Made by a program: the position numbers and the translations under genes
Notes under the pieces: generated by a model
Seen by the model: only the letters and a program-made list of their open reading frames with translations
The model's database searches: none
Told to the model about the DNA's origin: nothing
Part shown: piece by piece, positions 1 through 7,498 of the stretch
Layout: the number at the start of each line of letters is the position of its first letter
How positions within the stretch are numbered: position 1 is the first letter of the stretch
From: Parcubacteria group bacterium
GTDB taxonomy: Bacteria > Patescibacteriota > Minisyncoccia > SW-4-49-11
Assembly (NCBI GenBank): GCA_003565105.1
Contig: PXDG01000019.1
Location: 1 to 13,778, forward strand
Length of the DNA stretch: 13,778 nt
Direction: 5' to 3'

Positions 1-981
1 CCAAGAGAGTTTGATTTTTGATTCGATCTCGATGAGAAAGGATTCCTCAAGATACTCTTTGTAGTGATATCCATGCCAAAAGAGGCTTCCTTCGGCGATG
101 ACTTGGAGGGATTGGGTGTCGAGGAAGAGTGCCAAGGCGGCGAGCTGTTGGGCGACCATGGTAGCTGATTCTCGGAGGAGGGCTTTGGCATCCATAGCCT
201 CGGTACCTGTGCCAGTAGCCAGATGAGAGAGTTCGTGGGTCGTGGTTAGACTGCCTCCATAGCGAAGGTTATAGTGATGATATAGATAATGTCCGGCCAC
301 GGTTTTTTCGAAGAGTTGTTCGGATTGGTTGAAGGACTCGGCATCTATGATGCGGGTGGTGTCAGGTAGAGAGAAGTCATCATAATTCCCAGCTTCCAGG
401 TTGATTAGGTGTGTAGAGGTTTGGTAGGAAAGGTTAATCCCAGTACCTACGATGAGTCCAGCTAGATCAGCATCTGGGTTGAGTTCGGATTGGGCTGCCA
501 GGAGTAAGCAGGAGGTGTCGTTGGCTACGGTAACCTTCAAGTCTCGCTGGAGAGATTCTTGGAGAAGGGCTTCGAGAGCTTCTCCAACGGGATGTCCGAC
601 ACAGTCGAGGAAGAGCTGAGATTTGGTGGCTCGCAGAAGAATACCGTCAACCTTGGCTTCTCGTATGAATGGTTCGAGGGGCAGAGCTAGGTTAAAGGCG
701 ATGGTAGAGATATTATCAGGGATGATTTGGGTCAGATAGGTGGCAAAGGTGCGAATAGATTCCCACTCACAGACTACTCTCTCATGGGTATTTGTAAACT
801 GAATAGCATTTTCACTATGAGAGGTGATAGTCCAGCAAATCATAGATCCACCGATTACCAGCGAGAGAAACTCTTCTTCTGGGGCTACGAGTGAGGTAGG
901 AGGTAATGGTGTCTCTAGCCAAGAGAATTGATTGGAGTGGCTGTGGAGATGGGTAAGTATGGTTTTGATGTTGGTATTCAT
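1..981 (-). CDS. Hexokinase-family sugar kinase (3' end cut by window edge)
   Basis: Likely ATP-dependent sugar kinase of the eukaryote-type hexokinase family (ASKHA fold), acting on a cytosolic hexose. 327 codons are visible from the ATG at 981 with no stop before the window edge, so the C-terminus is missing. Family blocks appear in the correct order: a substrate-side block around ILLRATKS (114-121), the catalytic VANDTS with D156 as presumed base (152-157), VGTGIN (178-183), INLEAG (193-198), QLFEKTVAGHYL (222-233) and the adenosine-loop-like IAEGS (295-299). The phosphate-1 loop (normally L-D-x-G-G-T) reads LVIGGS at about 41-46, so the usual Asp is replaced. The ATG lies 9 bases after the CCA-adding enzyme stop, so the two are probably cotranscribed. 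C-ending codons (ACC, ATC, CTC, GCC) are commoner than in the RND gene nearby, which may mean a different origin. Family assignment is fairly sure; the substrate and whether it is active are unknown. Confidence 0.8.
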   Translation of the reverse strand, partial: MNTNIKTILTHLHSHSNQFSWLETPLPPTSLVAPEEEFLSLVIGGSMICWTITSHSENAIQFTNTHERVVCEWESIRTFATYLTQIIPDNISTIAFNLALPLEPFIREAKVDGILLRATKSQLFLDCVGHPVGEALEALLQESLQRDLKVTVANDTSCLLLAAQSELNPDADLAGLIVGTGINLSYQTSTHLINLEAGNYDDFSLPDTTRIIDAESFNQSEQLFEKTVAGHYLYHHYNLRYGGSLTTTHELSHLATGTGTEAMDAKALLRESATMVAQQLAALALFLDTQSLQVIAEGSLFWHGYHYKEYLEESFLIEIESKIKLSW

Positions 982-990
982 ATCTATCGG

Positions 991-2427
991 TTAGTTGACG
1001 TGATACTTACGTTTGATGGCTCGGTCTTGCTCCTCTTGTTTGGCTTCAATGGTTGTAATGGATTGTTGTTTGAGACTGTTGAGATCTTGTGTTTGTAGTT
1101 TATGAACACGTTGAATCAGCGTATCTCGGGTATTGAGAGTGGGATCCTCAAGTACTTCAGCTAGAAGTACATTGAGAATAGTTCCGATATTTGGTCCAGG
1201 AGTAATATTGAGTTCTTTAATTAAGGTGTTTCCGTTAATAGCTAACATCGAAAGGCTGATAGGATCGGTTATGACTTTTTCTGCCATATACTCAAAGTGT
1301 CTGAGTCGGTATGGTCGGGCTTTGGGAGTCCCTGAACCGATACGATCACATTCACGGAGTTTTATGAGGTCTTTAATGTTGGTTACGCCAACGTTGCGGA
1401 CAAGTTTTCGGACGGAGGATTCAGTTACTTCTCCAGTGTCATAGTAGAACATATGGTAGCGTACTAATTTAGACATTCGGTTGGTGAATCTTTTAGGATA
1501 TTTTAATCGATTGAGAATTTCGTAGGCCATACTAGCTCCAACTACTTCGTGACCATGAAAGGAACAGGTTGGGCTAACTCCTTCTTTGGTGCGTGGTTTG
1601 GCAATATCATGAAGGAGTCCTGCCATACGGAGATCTAGGCTCCAGTTCATATCACAGGCGTGTTGCATTGTGCGTAAAAGATGTTCCCACACATCATAAA
1701 TGTGATGTCCATTTTGCATTACCCCAATTCCTTCTTCAAGCTCAGGCATAATATGGGGGAGTAGTCGCGTTTCGTAAAGCAAAATAAAGCCATCCATCGC
1801 CCGCGGAGTCAGCATCATCTTGGTTAATTCATCACGAATACGTTCTTGTGAAATAGTGGCCAAAGAGGGAGCTAATGCTATCATGGCTGTTTTAGTCTCA
1901 GGATGGATCTCAAAGTCCATTTGTACGGCAAAGCGAACGGCTCGGAGAAGTCGGAGAGCGTCTTCTTGAAATCGTTCTTGAGGATCTCCTACGGTACGAA
2001 TGAGCTGAGCTGTGAGATCGGTTTGGCCGTGGATGAGGTCTATTACTGTTCCGTCAGATTTCATCGCTAGAGCATTGATAGTGAAATCCCGGCGATGAAT
2101 ATCTTCTGATAATTCACTCACAAAGGTAACCTCGCTGGGGCGCCGATTGTCTGCATAGCCAGATTCGGTACGATAGGGGGTAGCTTCGATAATTTCAACG
2201 GTCTCATCGGCAAGTCTTCGCTTGATCCCAACCGTCCCAAAATTGTTTTCGTAGACTGAGTCAGGAAAGAGTTCTTGGATTTGCTCAGGTGTAGCATTTG
2301 TGGTAATATCCCAGTCTTTTGGAGTGATCTGACAAAGGATGTCTCGAACACTCCCTCCGACGATATAGGCTTCAAATCCAGCACGTTCAAAGGTATTCAA
2401 GATGTCTTGGATATAATCAGGTATCAT
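991..2427 (-). CDS. cca: CCA-adding enzyme / tRNA nucleotidyltransferase with HD domain
   Basis: Adds or repairs the 3'-terminal CCA of tRNAs, in the cytosol. 478 residues. The class II polymerase-beta-type head has GGSVRD (24-29), the metal-binding D38 and D40 in DWD, and RRDFTIN (112-118). A poly(A)-polymerase-like RNA-binding region around ERFQEDALRLLRAVRF follows (151-166). Then comes an HD domain with LLHDIAKP (H273, D274) and further histidines HGH at 291-293. The reading frame stays open back to 2496, but that longer start lies inside tRNA-Thr. The ATG at 2427, which begins MIPDYIQDIL, is therefore the credible start. No Shine-Dalgarno motif precedes it. It starts 41 bases after the 3' end of tRNA-Thr, so the tRNA and this mRNA probably share a transcript that must be cleaved. 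The need for this enzyme is visible locally: tRNA-Ser in this window lacks an encoded CCA. Hexokinase follows after 9 bases. Confidence 0.95.
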   Translation of the reverse strand: MIPDYIQDILNTFERAGFEAYIVGGSVRDILCQITPKDWDITTNATPEQIQELFPDSVYENNFGTVGIKRRLADETVEIIEATPYRTESGYADNRRPSEVTFVSELSEDIHRRDFTINALAMKSDGTVIDLIHGQTDLTAQLIRTVGDPQERFQEDALRLLRAVRFAVQMDFEIHPETKTAMIALAPSLATISQERIRDELTKMMLTPRAMDGFILLYETRLLPHIMPELEEGIGVMQNGHHIYDVWEHLLRTMQHACDMNWSLDLRMAGLLHDIAKPRTKEGVSPTCSFHGHEVVGASMAYEILNRLKYPKRFTNRMSKLVRYHMFYYDTGEVTESSVRKLVRNVGVTNIKDLIKLRECDRIGSGTPKARPYRLRHFEYMAEKVITDPISLSMLAINGNTLIKELNITPGPNIGTILNVLLAEVLEDPTLNTRDTLIQRVHKLQTQDLNSLKQQSITTIEAKQEEQDRAIKRKYHVN

Positions 2428-2468
2428 AAGGTATAAAGGTAAGTTTTTATGGAAGCGCAAAGAATTAT

Positions 2469-2544
2469 TGGAGCCAACGGTGGGGATCGAACCCACGACC
2501 TATGCGTTACGAGTGCATTGCTCTACCAACTGAGCCACGTTGGC
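2469..2544 (-). tRNA. tRNA-Thr (anticodon CGU)
   Basis: 76-nt cloverleaf read on the minus strand. The acceptor is GCCAACG paired with CGTTGGC, the D stem GCTC/GAGC, and the anticodon loop CTCGTAA gives anticodon CGT for ACG codons. The T arm is GTGGG-TTCGATC-CCCAC. The discriminator is T and CCA is encoded. The last anticodon-stem pair is an A-C mismatch (positions 31-39); the other four pair normally. The cca gene starts 41 bases downstream on the same strand. Confidence 0.96.
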
Positions 2545-2555
2545 GCTTCGCTATT

Positions 2556-2583
2556 ATTATACCAAAGATAAGGAATTTTTCAA
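2556..2583 (-). promoter_or_regulatory. Sigma70-type promoter of tRNA-Thr / cca / hexokinase
   Basis: On the minus strand, -35 TTGAAA (2583-2578), a 16-base spacer, and -10 TATAAT (2561-2556) preceded by TGG, an extended -10. A start near 2549 would leave a leader of about 5 nt before the tRNA. Confidence 0.85.
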
Positions 2584-2600
2584 TGAATGTGCTGAGTCAC

Positions 2601-2631
2601 CCCCACACAGATTAGTTATAGCTGTGTGGGG
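2601..2631 (-). terminator. Perfect 10-bp hairpin after the RND gene, possible terminator
   Basis: Arms CCCCACACAG (2601-2610) and CTGTGTGGGG (2622-2631) enclose an 11-base loop, 13 bases past the RND stop. No T-run follows immediately on either strand, so it may be a weak terminator or an mRNA 3'-end stabiliser. It separates the RND gene from the tRNA-Thr promoter. Confidence 0.5.
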
Positions 2632-2644
2632 CTCAATTATCTGG

Positions 2645-5344
2645 TTACTTAAAGTCTTTATGCCGAAAAATGGTTCGCCAGGTGAATCTTCGAATGTGCT
2701 CAAGAATGACATAGAATACAGGGAATGCTAAGAGTACTAAGGTGGTACTTGAGAGGAGCCCAAAGATAATGGAGAAAGCAAGAGGTTCCCAGAATGGATC
2801 CGATAATGCTAAAGGAAGAATTCCTACTAAGGTTGTGGCAGAGGTTGTAAACAGTGGTCTGAATCGTGCTTTTACTGCTTCAGAGATAGCTTCAGCGATT
2901 CCTTTCTCAGCTCGCATACTATTGGCAAAGTCGAGGAGTAGGATCGTATTGTTCACTACAATTCCAATGAGTCCAATAATACCGACCATTACAAAGAATG
3001 AGAGCGGATTATCGGTTATGAGCAGTCCGGGGAAGAGCCCTGGGAAGGCTAATGGTACTGCTGTCAGAATGAGGAGTGGTTGGGTGAATGAGTTGAATTG
3101 GAGAACGAGGAGCGCATACATAACTACGATAGCTATGATAAGGGCAAAGAGTGCTGATTGAAATGAATCAAGGTTTTCTCCTTCTTGTCCAAGATCAAAA
3201 CCAATTGCGTCACGAGATAAATCATACTCATCACGGAACTCGTCGGTATCGAATTTTTCGGTAAGGGTTTCTTGGAGATCAAGAATGAGGGCTGTACTGG
3301 TCGGATTCGATACAGCAAATTGTACTGCCGCAAATCTTCGTCCATCTCGTTTGGCAATAGTATCTACGTTCGAGATGGCAATTTCGGTGACCTCTCCTTC
3401 ATTGAGAGTAATGGTACCGATTTCTTCTTTGATCACTTGGGTGACATTTTGTAAGGTTTCCGTACTGTCATCAAATATTTGTAGAGTGACCTGAAAATCA
3501 TCACTCGGTGGGCCAGCTCCAGCTTTTTCAGCAGAAACTTCGGCGTCCGTGATCAGTTCATCAAAGGCCTGATTGAGATTGGTAACAATAGTGGTCGATG
3601 TTGTTTCCCGATCACCAATAGGCGTTAGAGTTACGTACAGAAATGCTCCAGATGTGTTGGCATTGAAGTAAGTGATATCGTCAATATAGTCTCCAGCAAT
3701 ATTTCGGATGATTCTTTCAGATTGGATGGTTGTGTTGCGAGCATCTTGGATGGTTGTCTCTTCATCTTCTTGTTCAACACTTATCGTAATAGCATCAGTA
3801 TCTTTGGCAGGAGCAAAAATGGAAAATTCTAGTTGATTGGCAACTGATAATCCACCTGCTATGAGTCCTATCGTAGCTATTAAGACTAATCCAGAGGCCC
3901 ACCATCGTTGAACGTAGGCATGAACAAATCGATATGCTTGCTGTCCTATACTATCGAGTAAGCGTGGAAAGAAGTATACAATAGATTCAAGTACTCGAGA
4001 CCACTTTGATTGTTGTTTGGTGTGATAATCTGGTAGGATAATATTTCCCAGAAAAGGAACAACAGATAATCCAATAATTAAGGATATGCTGAGAGCGGTA
4101 ATGACAGTAATAGGAATCAATCGAATAAATTCTCCAAGAACACCAGAGACCGCAGCGAGAGGTGCAAAGACTAGTATTGTGGTCACACTTCCTGAAATAT
4201 CTGCAATTCCTACGTTGTTAATGGCATGAATGATGGCTTCACGGCCTTTATATCCTTGTTTTCGGGAGTAATCGATGGCATCAATAACCACGATGGCATC
4301 ATCTGCAACGATTCCAATAACTAAGATTAGGGCAAAGAGGGAGAGGGTATTTAGAGAGTATCCTAAAAGGAATAAGGCTCCAAAAGTAGTGGCCATAACA
4401 GTCGGGATAAAGAAGGCCATAACAATCGAAGATCTCCAGTTGACAAAGAGCATTAAAATAATCATAACAGCTAAGAGTCCTGTGATAGCATTACTCTCAA
4501 GCCCAGATATCTGTTGGGTGAGACTCCGAGATAAGTCTCCTCCTCCAAATATTACTTCAAATCCATCGAGGTCTCCGCGTTCTTCCATTTCGGTTACCGC
4601 GTTTTGTACGGATTCAGAAAATTCAATGGTGCCTACAGAAGTTTGTCGTACTGCTCCGATCAAAATAGCGTCTTTGAAGACAAGATTATTGTCTTCATCG
4701 CGAAAACCTGATCTCCCAAAGCCAATAGTCTCTGTTGTCGTTTCTCCAGTGATAGGATTTGTTCTTTCTTCTGTTAAATCAGTAACATTAGCTCGTATAA
4801 CGGTAGAAAGTTTTTGAATTTCTGAGGCGAGCATTTCTGCTTGTTCTGTGAGCTCATTTGTCGTTTTATTTTCTCCGATAAGACTAAAAACAAGGTCATT
4901 TTCACCATCAAAGGCAGCTGCATTAATTGTCCTATATTGAGGGGTTACATCATCTGGGAGGATGACGGTTGCCTGAAGTTCGTCACGGATGAGTTGAATA
5001 CCTTCTTTGTCAGGTGTCCCTTCCTGGAATTCAACCACTATATTTGAAAAGACATCAGTAGTGGTGGATCGTACAGCTCGTACTTCTTCAATATTAGTGA
5101 TGGCTTGTTCTATTGGCTGAGTTATCTCTTGATCTACGAGTTCTTGATCATCCACAAAGTATGGTGTCTGAACGAGTACTACTGGTACTTCGATTGCTGG
5201 AAATCCTTCTCGTTTGAGAAAGGTTGTGTATGAAGCAAATCCGACTATGAGGAGTCCGAGCATCATTAAGATGCTGACTCGCCAGTTATTGACAAAAAAG
5301 AGTGAGAACTTAGTGATGATTGAGGGTTTGCTAGAATTATCCAT
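2645..5344 (-). CDS. RND-superfamily efflux permease (ACR_tran/AcrB-like), short form
   Basis: Inner-membrane proton-driven exporter of the ACR_tran family; substrate unknown. 899 residues. TM1 is at about 20-42, followed by an extracytoplasmic domain (44-283), TM2-6 (about 284-436), TM7 (about 482-502), a second extracytoplasmic domain (505-727) and TM8-12. The TM4 proton-relay pair D348-D349 is intact in GIVADDAIVVID. In TM10 the AcrB-type Lys position falls in GIVVNN (794-799) and appears to be Asn, as I recall for many Gram-positive and uncharacterised relatives. FRPLFTTSATTLVGILPLA (828-846) is the typical TM11 entry. Both external domains are about 60-80 residues shorter than in AcrB (about 1040 residues in total), consistent with a missing TolC-docking part. 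No membrane-fusion or outer-membrane partner is in the window. The start overlaps a 25-codon micro-ORF by 8 bases. Confidence 0.93.
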   Translation of the reverse strand: MDNSSKPSIITKFSLFFVNNWRVSILMMLGLLIVGFASYTTFLKREGFPAIEVPVVLVQTPYFVDDQELVDQEITQPIEQAITNIEEVRAVRSTTTDVFSNIVVEFQEGTPDKEGIQLIRDELQATVILPDDVTPQYRTINAAAFDGENDLVFSLIGENKTTNELTEQAEMLASEIQKLSTVIRANVTDLTEERTNPITGETTTETIGFGRSGFRDEDNNLVFKDAILIGAVRQTSVGTIEFSESVQNAVTEMEERGDLDGFEVIFGGGDLSRSLTQQISGLESNAITGLLAVMIILMLFVNWRSSIVMAFFIPTVMATTFGALFLLGYSLNTLSLFALILVIGIVADDAIVVIDAIDYSRKQGYKGREAIIHAINNVGIADISGSVTTILVFAPLAAVSGVLGEFIRLIPITVITALSISLIIGLSVVPFLGNIILPDYHTKQQSKWSRVLESIVYFFPRLLDSIGQQAYRFVHAYVQRWWASGLVLIATIGLIAGGLSVANQLEFSIFAPAKDTDAITISVEQEDEETTIQDARNTTIQSERIIRNIAGDYIDDITYFNANTSGAFLYVTLTPIGDRETTSTTIVTNLNQAFDELITDAEVSAEKAGAGPPSDDFQVTLQIFDDSTETLQNVTQVIKEEIGTITLNEGEVTEIAISNVDTIAKRDGRRFAAVQFAVSNPTSTALILDLQETLTEKFDTDEFRDEYDLSRDAIGFDLGQEGENLDSFQSALFALIIAIVVMYALLVLQFNSFTQPLLILTAVPLAFPGLFPGLLITDNPLSFFVMVGIIGLIGIVVNNTILLLDFANSMRAEKGIAEAISEAVKARFRPLFTTSATTLVGILPLALSDPFWEPLAFSIIFGLLSSTTLVLLAFPVFYVILEHIRRFTWRTIFRHKDFK

Positions 5345-5414
5345 ATATATAGCGTGAAATGATCAATAATAGTAATGCAGAAAGAACCATAAAATAAAGT
5401 AACACTTTGTTCAT
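5337..5414 (-). CDS. Putative 25-residue hydrophobic micro-protein upstream of the RND gene
   Basis: Begins with ATG at 5414 and reads MNKVLLYFMV, then a Leu/Ile-rich stretch, then ISRYIYG and TAA. It is essentially one predicted membrane helix with a Lys near its start and an Arg-Tyr end. Its last 8 bases, ATGGATAA, contain the RND start codon, a classic arrangement for translational coupling. It is too short for routine gene calling. Against it: no Shine-Dalgarno motif, and a good -10 box sits across its start codon, so transcripts from that promoter would omit the ATG. It would be translated only from an upstream start. I do not recognise a family. Confidence 0.4.
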   Translation of the reverse strand: MNKVLLYFMVLSALLLLIISRYIYG

Positions 5415-5450
5415 TATACAGAGTGTTGTCTGCTTTAACAATAGATTATA
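5413..5450 (-). promoter_or_regulatory. Two candidate promoters for the RND gene
   Basis: Minus strand. The distal -10 TATAAT is at 5450-5445 with no clear -35 box. The proximal promoter has -35 TTGTTA (5441-5436), a 17-base spacer and -10 TATAAT (5418-5413). The proximal start near 5406 gives a leader of about 60 nt for the RND gene and excludes the micro-ORF start. The distal start would include it. Confidence 0.6.
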
Positions 5451-5465
5451 GGTGTTATATTCGTA

Positions 5466-5738
5466 TTATTGGATATCTTTCTGTGGTCGAACTTGACGTT
5501 TCAGATGTTCTTTTGTTTTTTCTGATAGATCATCCCAATGGGTATCAGTGAGAGCTCCTTCGATACTGTAAAGATAATAACACATAGGCCAGATTCGATC
5601 TGGAAATTGTTCTTTGAGTTGTGTGTAAATTTTGACTGATCCACGTTTTTGGAGCTCAGCGTACGTATCTACCCCAATGAGACTGAGATTTTTTCGAATT
5701 GTAGGACCGAGATTTTTGCAAGAAGAGAGCTTTTTCAT
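5466..5738 (-). CDS. Stand-alone TfoX C-terminal-domain protein
   Basis: 90 residues matching the TfoX_C domain (helix-hairpin-helix-like) almost end to end. Visible pieces are the KNLGPTIRKNLSLIGV nucleic-acid-binding-type hairpin, DTYAELQKRGSVKIY, and the domain-ending YLYSIEGALTDTHWDDLSEKTKEHL. The N-terminal TfoX domain is absent. In gamma-proteobacteria TfoX/Sxy regulates competence; in isolation this domain has no proven role, so the function is unknown. The frame is open upstream to 5903, but a good -10 box at 5838-5833 lies inside that extension and the domain begins right at the ATG at 5738, so I chose the short start. A weak AAGG lies 4 bases before it. It stops 51 bases upstream of the RND micro-ORF. 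Confidence 0.85.
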   Translation of the reverse strand: MKKLSSCKNLGPTIRKNLSLIGVDTYAELQKRGSVKIYTQLKEQFPDRIWPMCYYLYSIEGALTDTHWDDLSEKTKEHLKRQVRPQKDIQ

Positions 5739-5832
5739 ATGCCTTGTGTTATGAATACGATATTTGAACAATTGTTCGCATAGCTCCAGCTTCCAAGAAT
5801 AGCTCAATCGAAATATGTCAGCTGTTAACAAT

Positions 5833-5838
5833 ATTATA
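5833..5838 (-). promoter_or_regulatory. Extended -10 promoter of the TfoX_C gene
   Basis: Minus-strand TATAAT preceded by TGA (an extended -10, TGn). No convincing -35 at 16-18 bases. Start near 5826, giving a leader of about 88 nt. Confidence 0.55.
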
Positions 5839-5971
5839 TCATATTTTTTGATCTGTATGGCGAGCGTACTGTTGGGAAAAAGATGTATACATACCTTCGG
5901 CAATATGAATGGTATCTCAACGAGTGGTCATAGGATATGCTGAAGGAGTACCGTTCTCTGCATTTTTGGGG

Positions 5972-5977
5972 TATAAT
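5972..5977 (+). promoter_or_regulatory. -10 box of the CPBP membrane protease gene
   Basis: TATAAT with a weak -35 region. A start near 5984 gives a leader of about 43 nt to the ATG at 6027. It lies downstream of the longest open-frame ATG (5937), which argues against that longer start. Confidence 0.55.
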
Positions 5978-6026
5978 ACGGGTATTGTATGAAACCTGTT
6001 ATCAACTATGTAAATTTACCAGGAAT

Positions 6027-6830
6027 ATGAAACATCTCAAATATTATCTCATTGCCTTTGGGTTTACCTGGACTGTATGGATAGTCAGCTTTATGATTGT
6101 CGAATGGCAGAATTACACGATTCCTGCTCAAGAAGCTGTCTTTGAGGTGGTCACCACGGACTTTGTGCAAAGTCCATTACACTTACTGGCTATCGTGCTG
6201 TTTAGTTTGGGGGTGTATGGACCGTTGATTGCTTATGGAGTACTTCAAAAAGATAAAAGTTGGCGGGTGAAGGCTATTCCCCGTGCGATGATTCTTTTTG
6301 CAGTCGTATTCGCCTTGGCTTTGGGGCTTATTCCCGGTTTTGTGGCTGCAATAATCGCGAATACGTCTTTTGGAGTGACTCTCCCATTACTTACTCTACC
6401 AATATATTTAGTGTATCAAATTGTTACGAGCGGTACGGAGGAGTTTGGTTGGAGAGGGTATCTCTTACCCAAGTTCTTGGAAGAAGATAATGCCGTGGAA
6501 GCTGGCTGGAAGTCTGGCTGGGTCTGGGCGATTTGGCATTTCCCTTTGGTTATCTATTTATACTCAGCCTTACCAATTGCTATTATCATCCCGACTTTGA
6601 TTGGGTTTAGTTTTAATATTGTGGGAATGTCGATTATCTATGCGTTTTTGTATGTAAATTCCCAGTCTCTCTTGTTAGCGGTGATTTTTCACGCTATGAC
6701 TAATACGTTTTCTCTTTATTTACTTGGTTCTACCGAAAATCCTGTGGTTGGATTCTTGCCAGCTATTATTGTCTGGGGAAGTGTGGCATATCTCAGGTCC
6801 CGATTTGGAGAAGACTTGGTGATTCAGTAA
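6027..6830 (+). CDS. CPBP-family (CAAX protease / ABI-like) intramembrane metalloprotease
   Basis: 267-residue polytopic membrane protein with the CPBP/ABI catalytic motifs in order: TEEFGWRG with E138, E139 and R143, then WAIWHFP with H171, then VIFHAMTN with H222 and N226. These are the presumed metal ligands and catalytic residues inside transmembrane helices. About seven to eight hydrophobic segments are visible (roughly 5-25, 50-72, 86-112, 116-135, 164-180, 184-210, 214-232 and 240-256). Relatives process prenylated proteins in eukaryotes or act in bacteriocin self-immunity and membrane-protein cleavage; the substrate here cannot be told. I chose the ATG at 6027 over 5937 because the promoter lies between them and AGGA sits just before it. 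The gene converges with ung, with 5 bases between stop codons and no visible terminator. Confidence 0.9.
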   Translation: MKHLKYYLIAFGFTWTVWIVSFMIVEWQNYTIPAQEAVFEVVTTDFVQSPLHLLAIVLFSLGVYGPLIAYGVLQKDKSWRVKAIPRAMILFAVVFALALGLIPGFVAAIIANTSFGVTLPLLTLPIYLVYQIVTSGTEEFGWRGYLLPKFLEEDNAVEAGWKSGWVWAIWHFPLVIYLYSALPIAIIIPTLIGFSFNIVGMSIIYAFLYVNSQSLLLAVIFHAMTNTFSLYLLGSTENPVVGFLPAIIVWGSVAYLRSRFGEDLVIQ

Positions 6831-6835
6831 TGGTC

Positions 6836-7495
6836 TTATTTCCAATCAATAGCATCTTTACCGTGGTTTTCTAAATATGTATTACATTGGCTGAAGTGAT
6901 GTTGTCCAAAGAAATGCTTTACGGAGAATGGGGAAGGATGGGCTGAGGTTAAGACTAAGTTTTTATCTTGGTCAATAAGAGAACCTTTTTTCTGAGCATA
7001 CTTGCCCCATAGAAGATATACCAGGTCTGTTTTGTGGGTATTGAGCTCTCGAATGATACTATCAGTAAAAGATTCCCAGCCGAGATTTTTATGAGATGCT
7101 GGAGTGTTGGCTTGGACTGTAAGGACAGAGTTCAGGAGGAGGACGCCTTGAGTAGCCCATCGAGTTAAATCTCCTGATGGGAGTGGGGTTATATTAAGGT
7201 CAGATTCTATTTCTTTGAAGATATTTCTTAAGGAAGGGGGAATCTTTTGATTTGCATTGACGCTAAAGGCTAGTCCGTTGGCTTGCCCTACTCCGTGATA
7301 AGGGTCTTGACCAATAATAACTACTTTTACTTGACTCCATGAGCAAAGATTAAGGGCTCGAAAGATATTTTCAGGGGATGGATAAATGGTATGTTGATTA
7401 TACGCATTTGTAATAGTTTTGAGTAAACATTGATAGGAGTCTTTGGAAGTCTCGGATTCTAGATGCTGATGCCAAGTGGGAGGGATGGTTATCAT
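6836..7495 (-). CDS. ung: Uracil-DNA glycosylase, family 1
   Basis: Cytosolic base-excision-repair enzyme that removes uracil from DNA. 219 residues, the usual length. All hallmark motifs are present: GQDPYH (62-67) with catalytic D64, GLAFSV (74-79), LLLNSVLTV (119-127) with uracil-reading N122, and HPSPFS (186-191) with H186 in the minor-groove/leucine-loop motif, followed by the FFGQHHFS segment. The start ATG at 7495 lies 3 bases after the stop of the upstream SemiSWEET gene, so the two are probably one operon. No Shine-Dalgarno motif. Nothing unusual in the active site. Confidence 0.97.
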   Translation of the reverse strand: MITIPPTWHQHLESETSKDSYQCLLKTITNAYNQHTIYPSPENIFRALNLCSWSQVKVVIIGQDPYHGVGQANGLAFSVNANQKIPPSLRNIFKEIESDLNITPLPSGDLTRWATQGVLLLNSVLTVQANTPASHKNLGWESFTDSIIRELNTHKTDLVYLLWGKYAQKKGSLIDQDKNLVLTSAHPSPFSVKHFFGQHHFSQCNTYLENHGKDAIDWK

Positions 7496-7498
7496 AGG

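Noticed and set aside
2428..2496. N-terminal extension of the CCA-adding enzyme to an ATG at 2496
   Set aside because: The extension reads through the 3' part of tRNA-Thr, and the conserved enzyme sequence starts just after the ATG at 2427.
4275..4817. 180-codon plus-strand open frame
   Set aside because: Fully antisense to well-supported RND coding sequence; the translation has no domain-like pattern.
5739..5903. N-terminal extension of the TfoX_C protein
   Set aside because: It contains the likely promoter (-10 at 5838-5833) and has no resemblance to the TfoX N-terminal domain.
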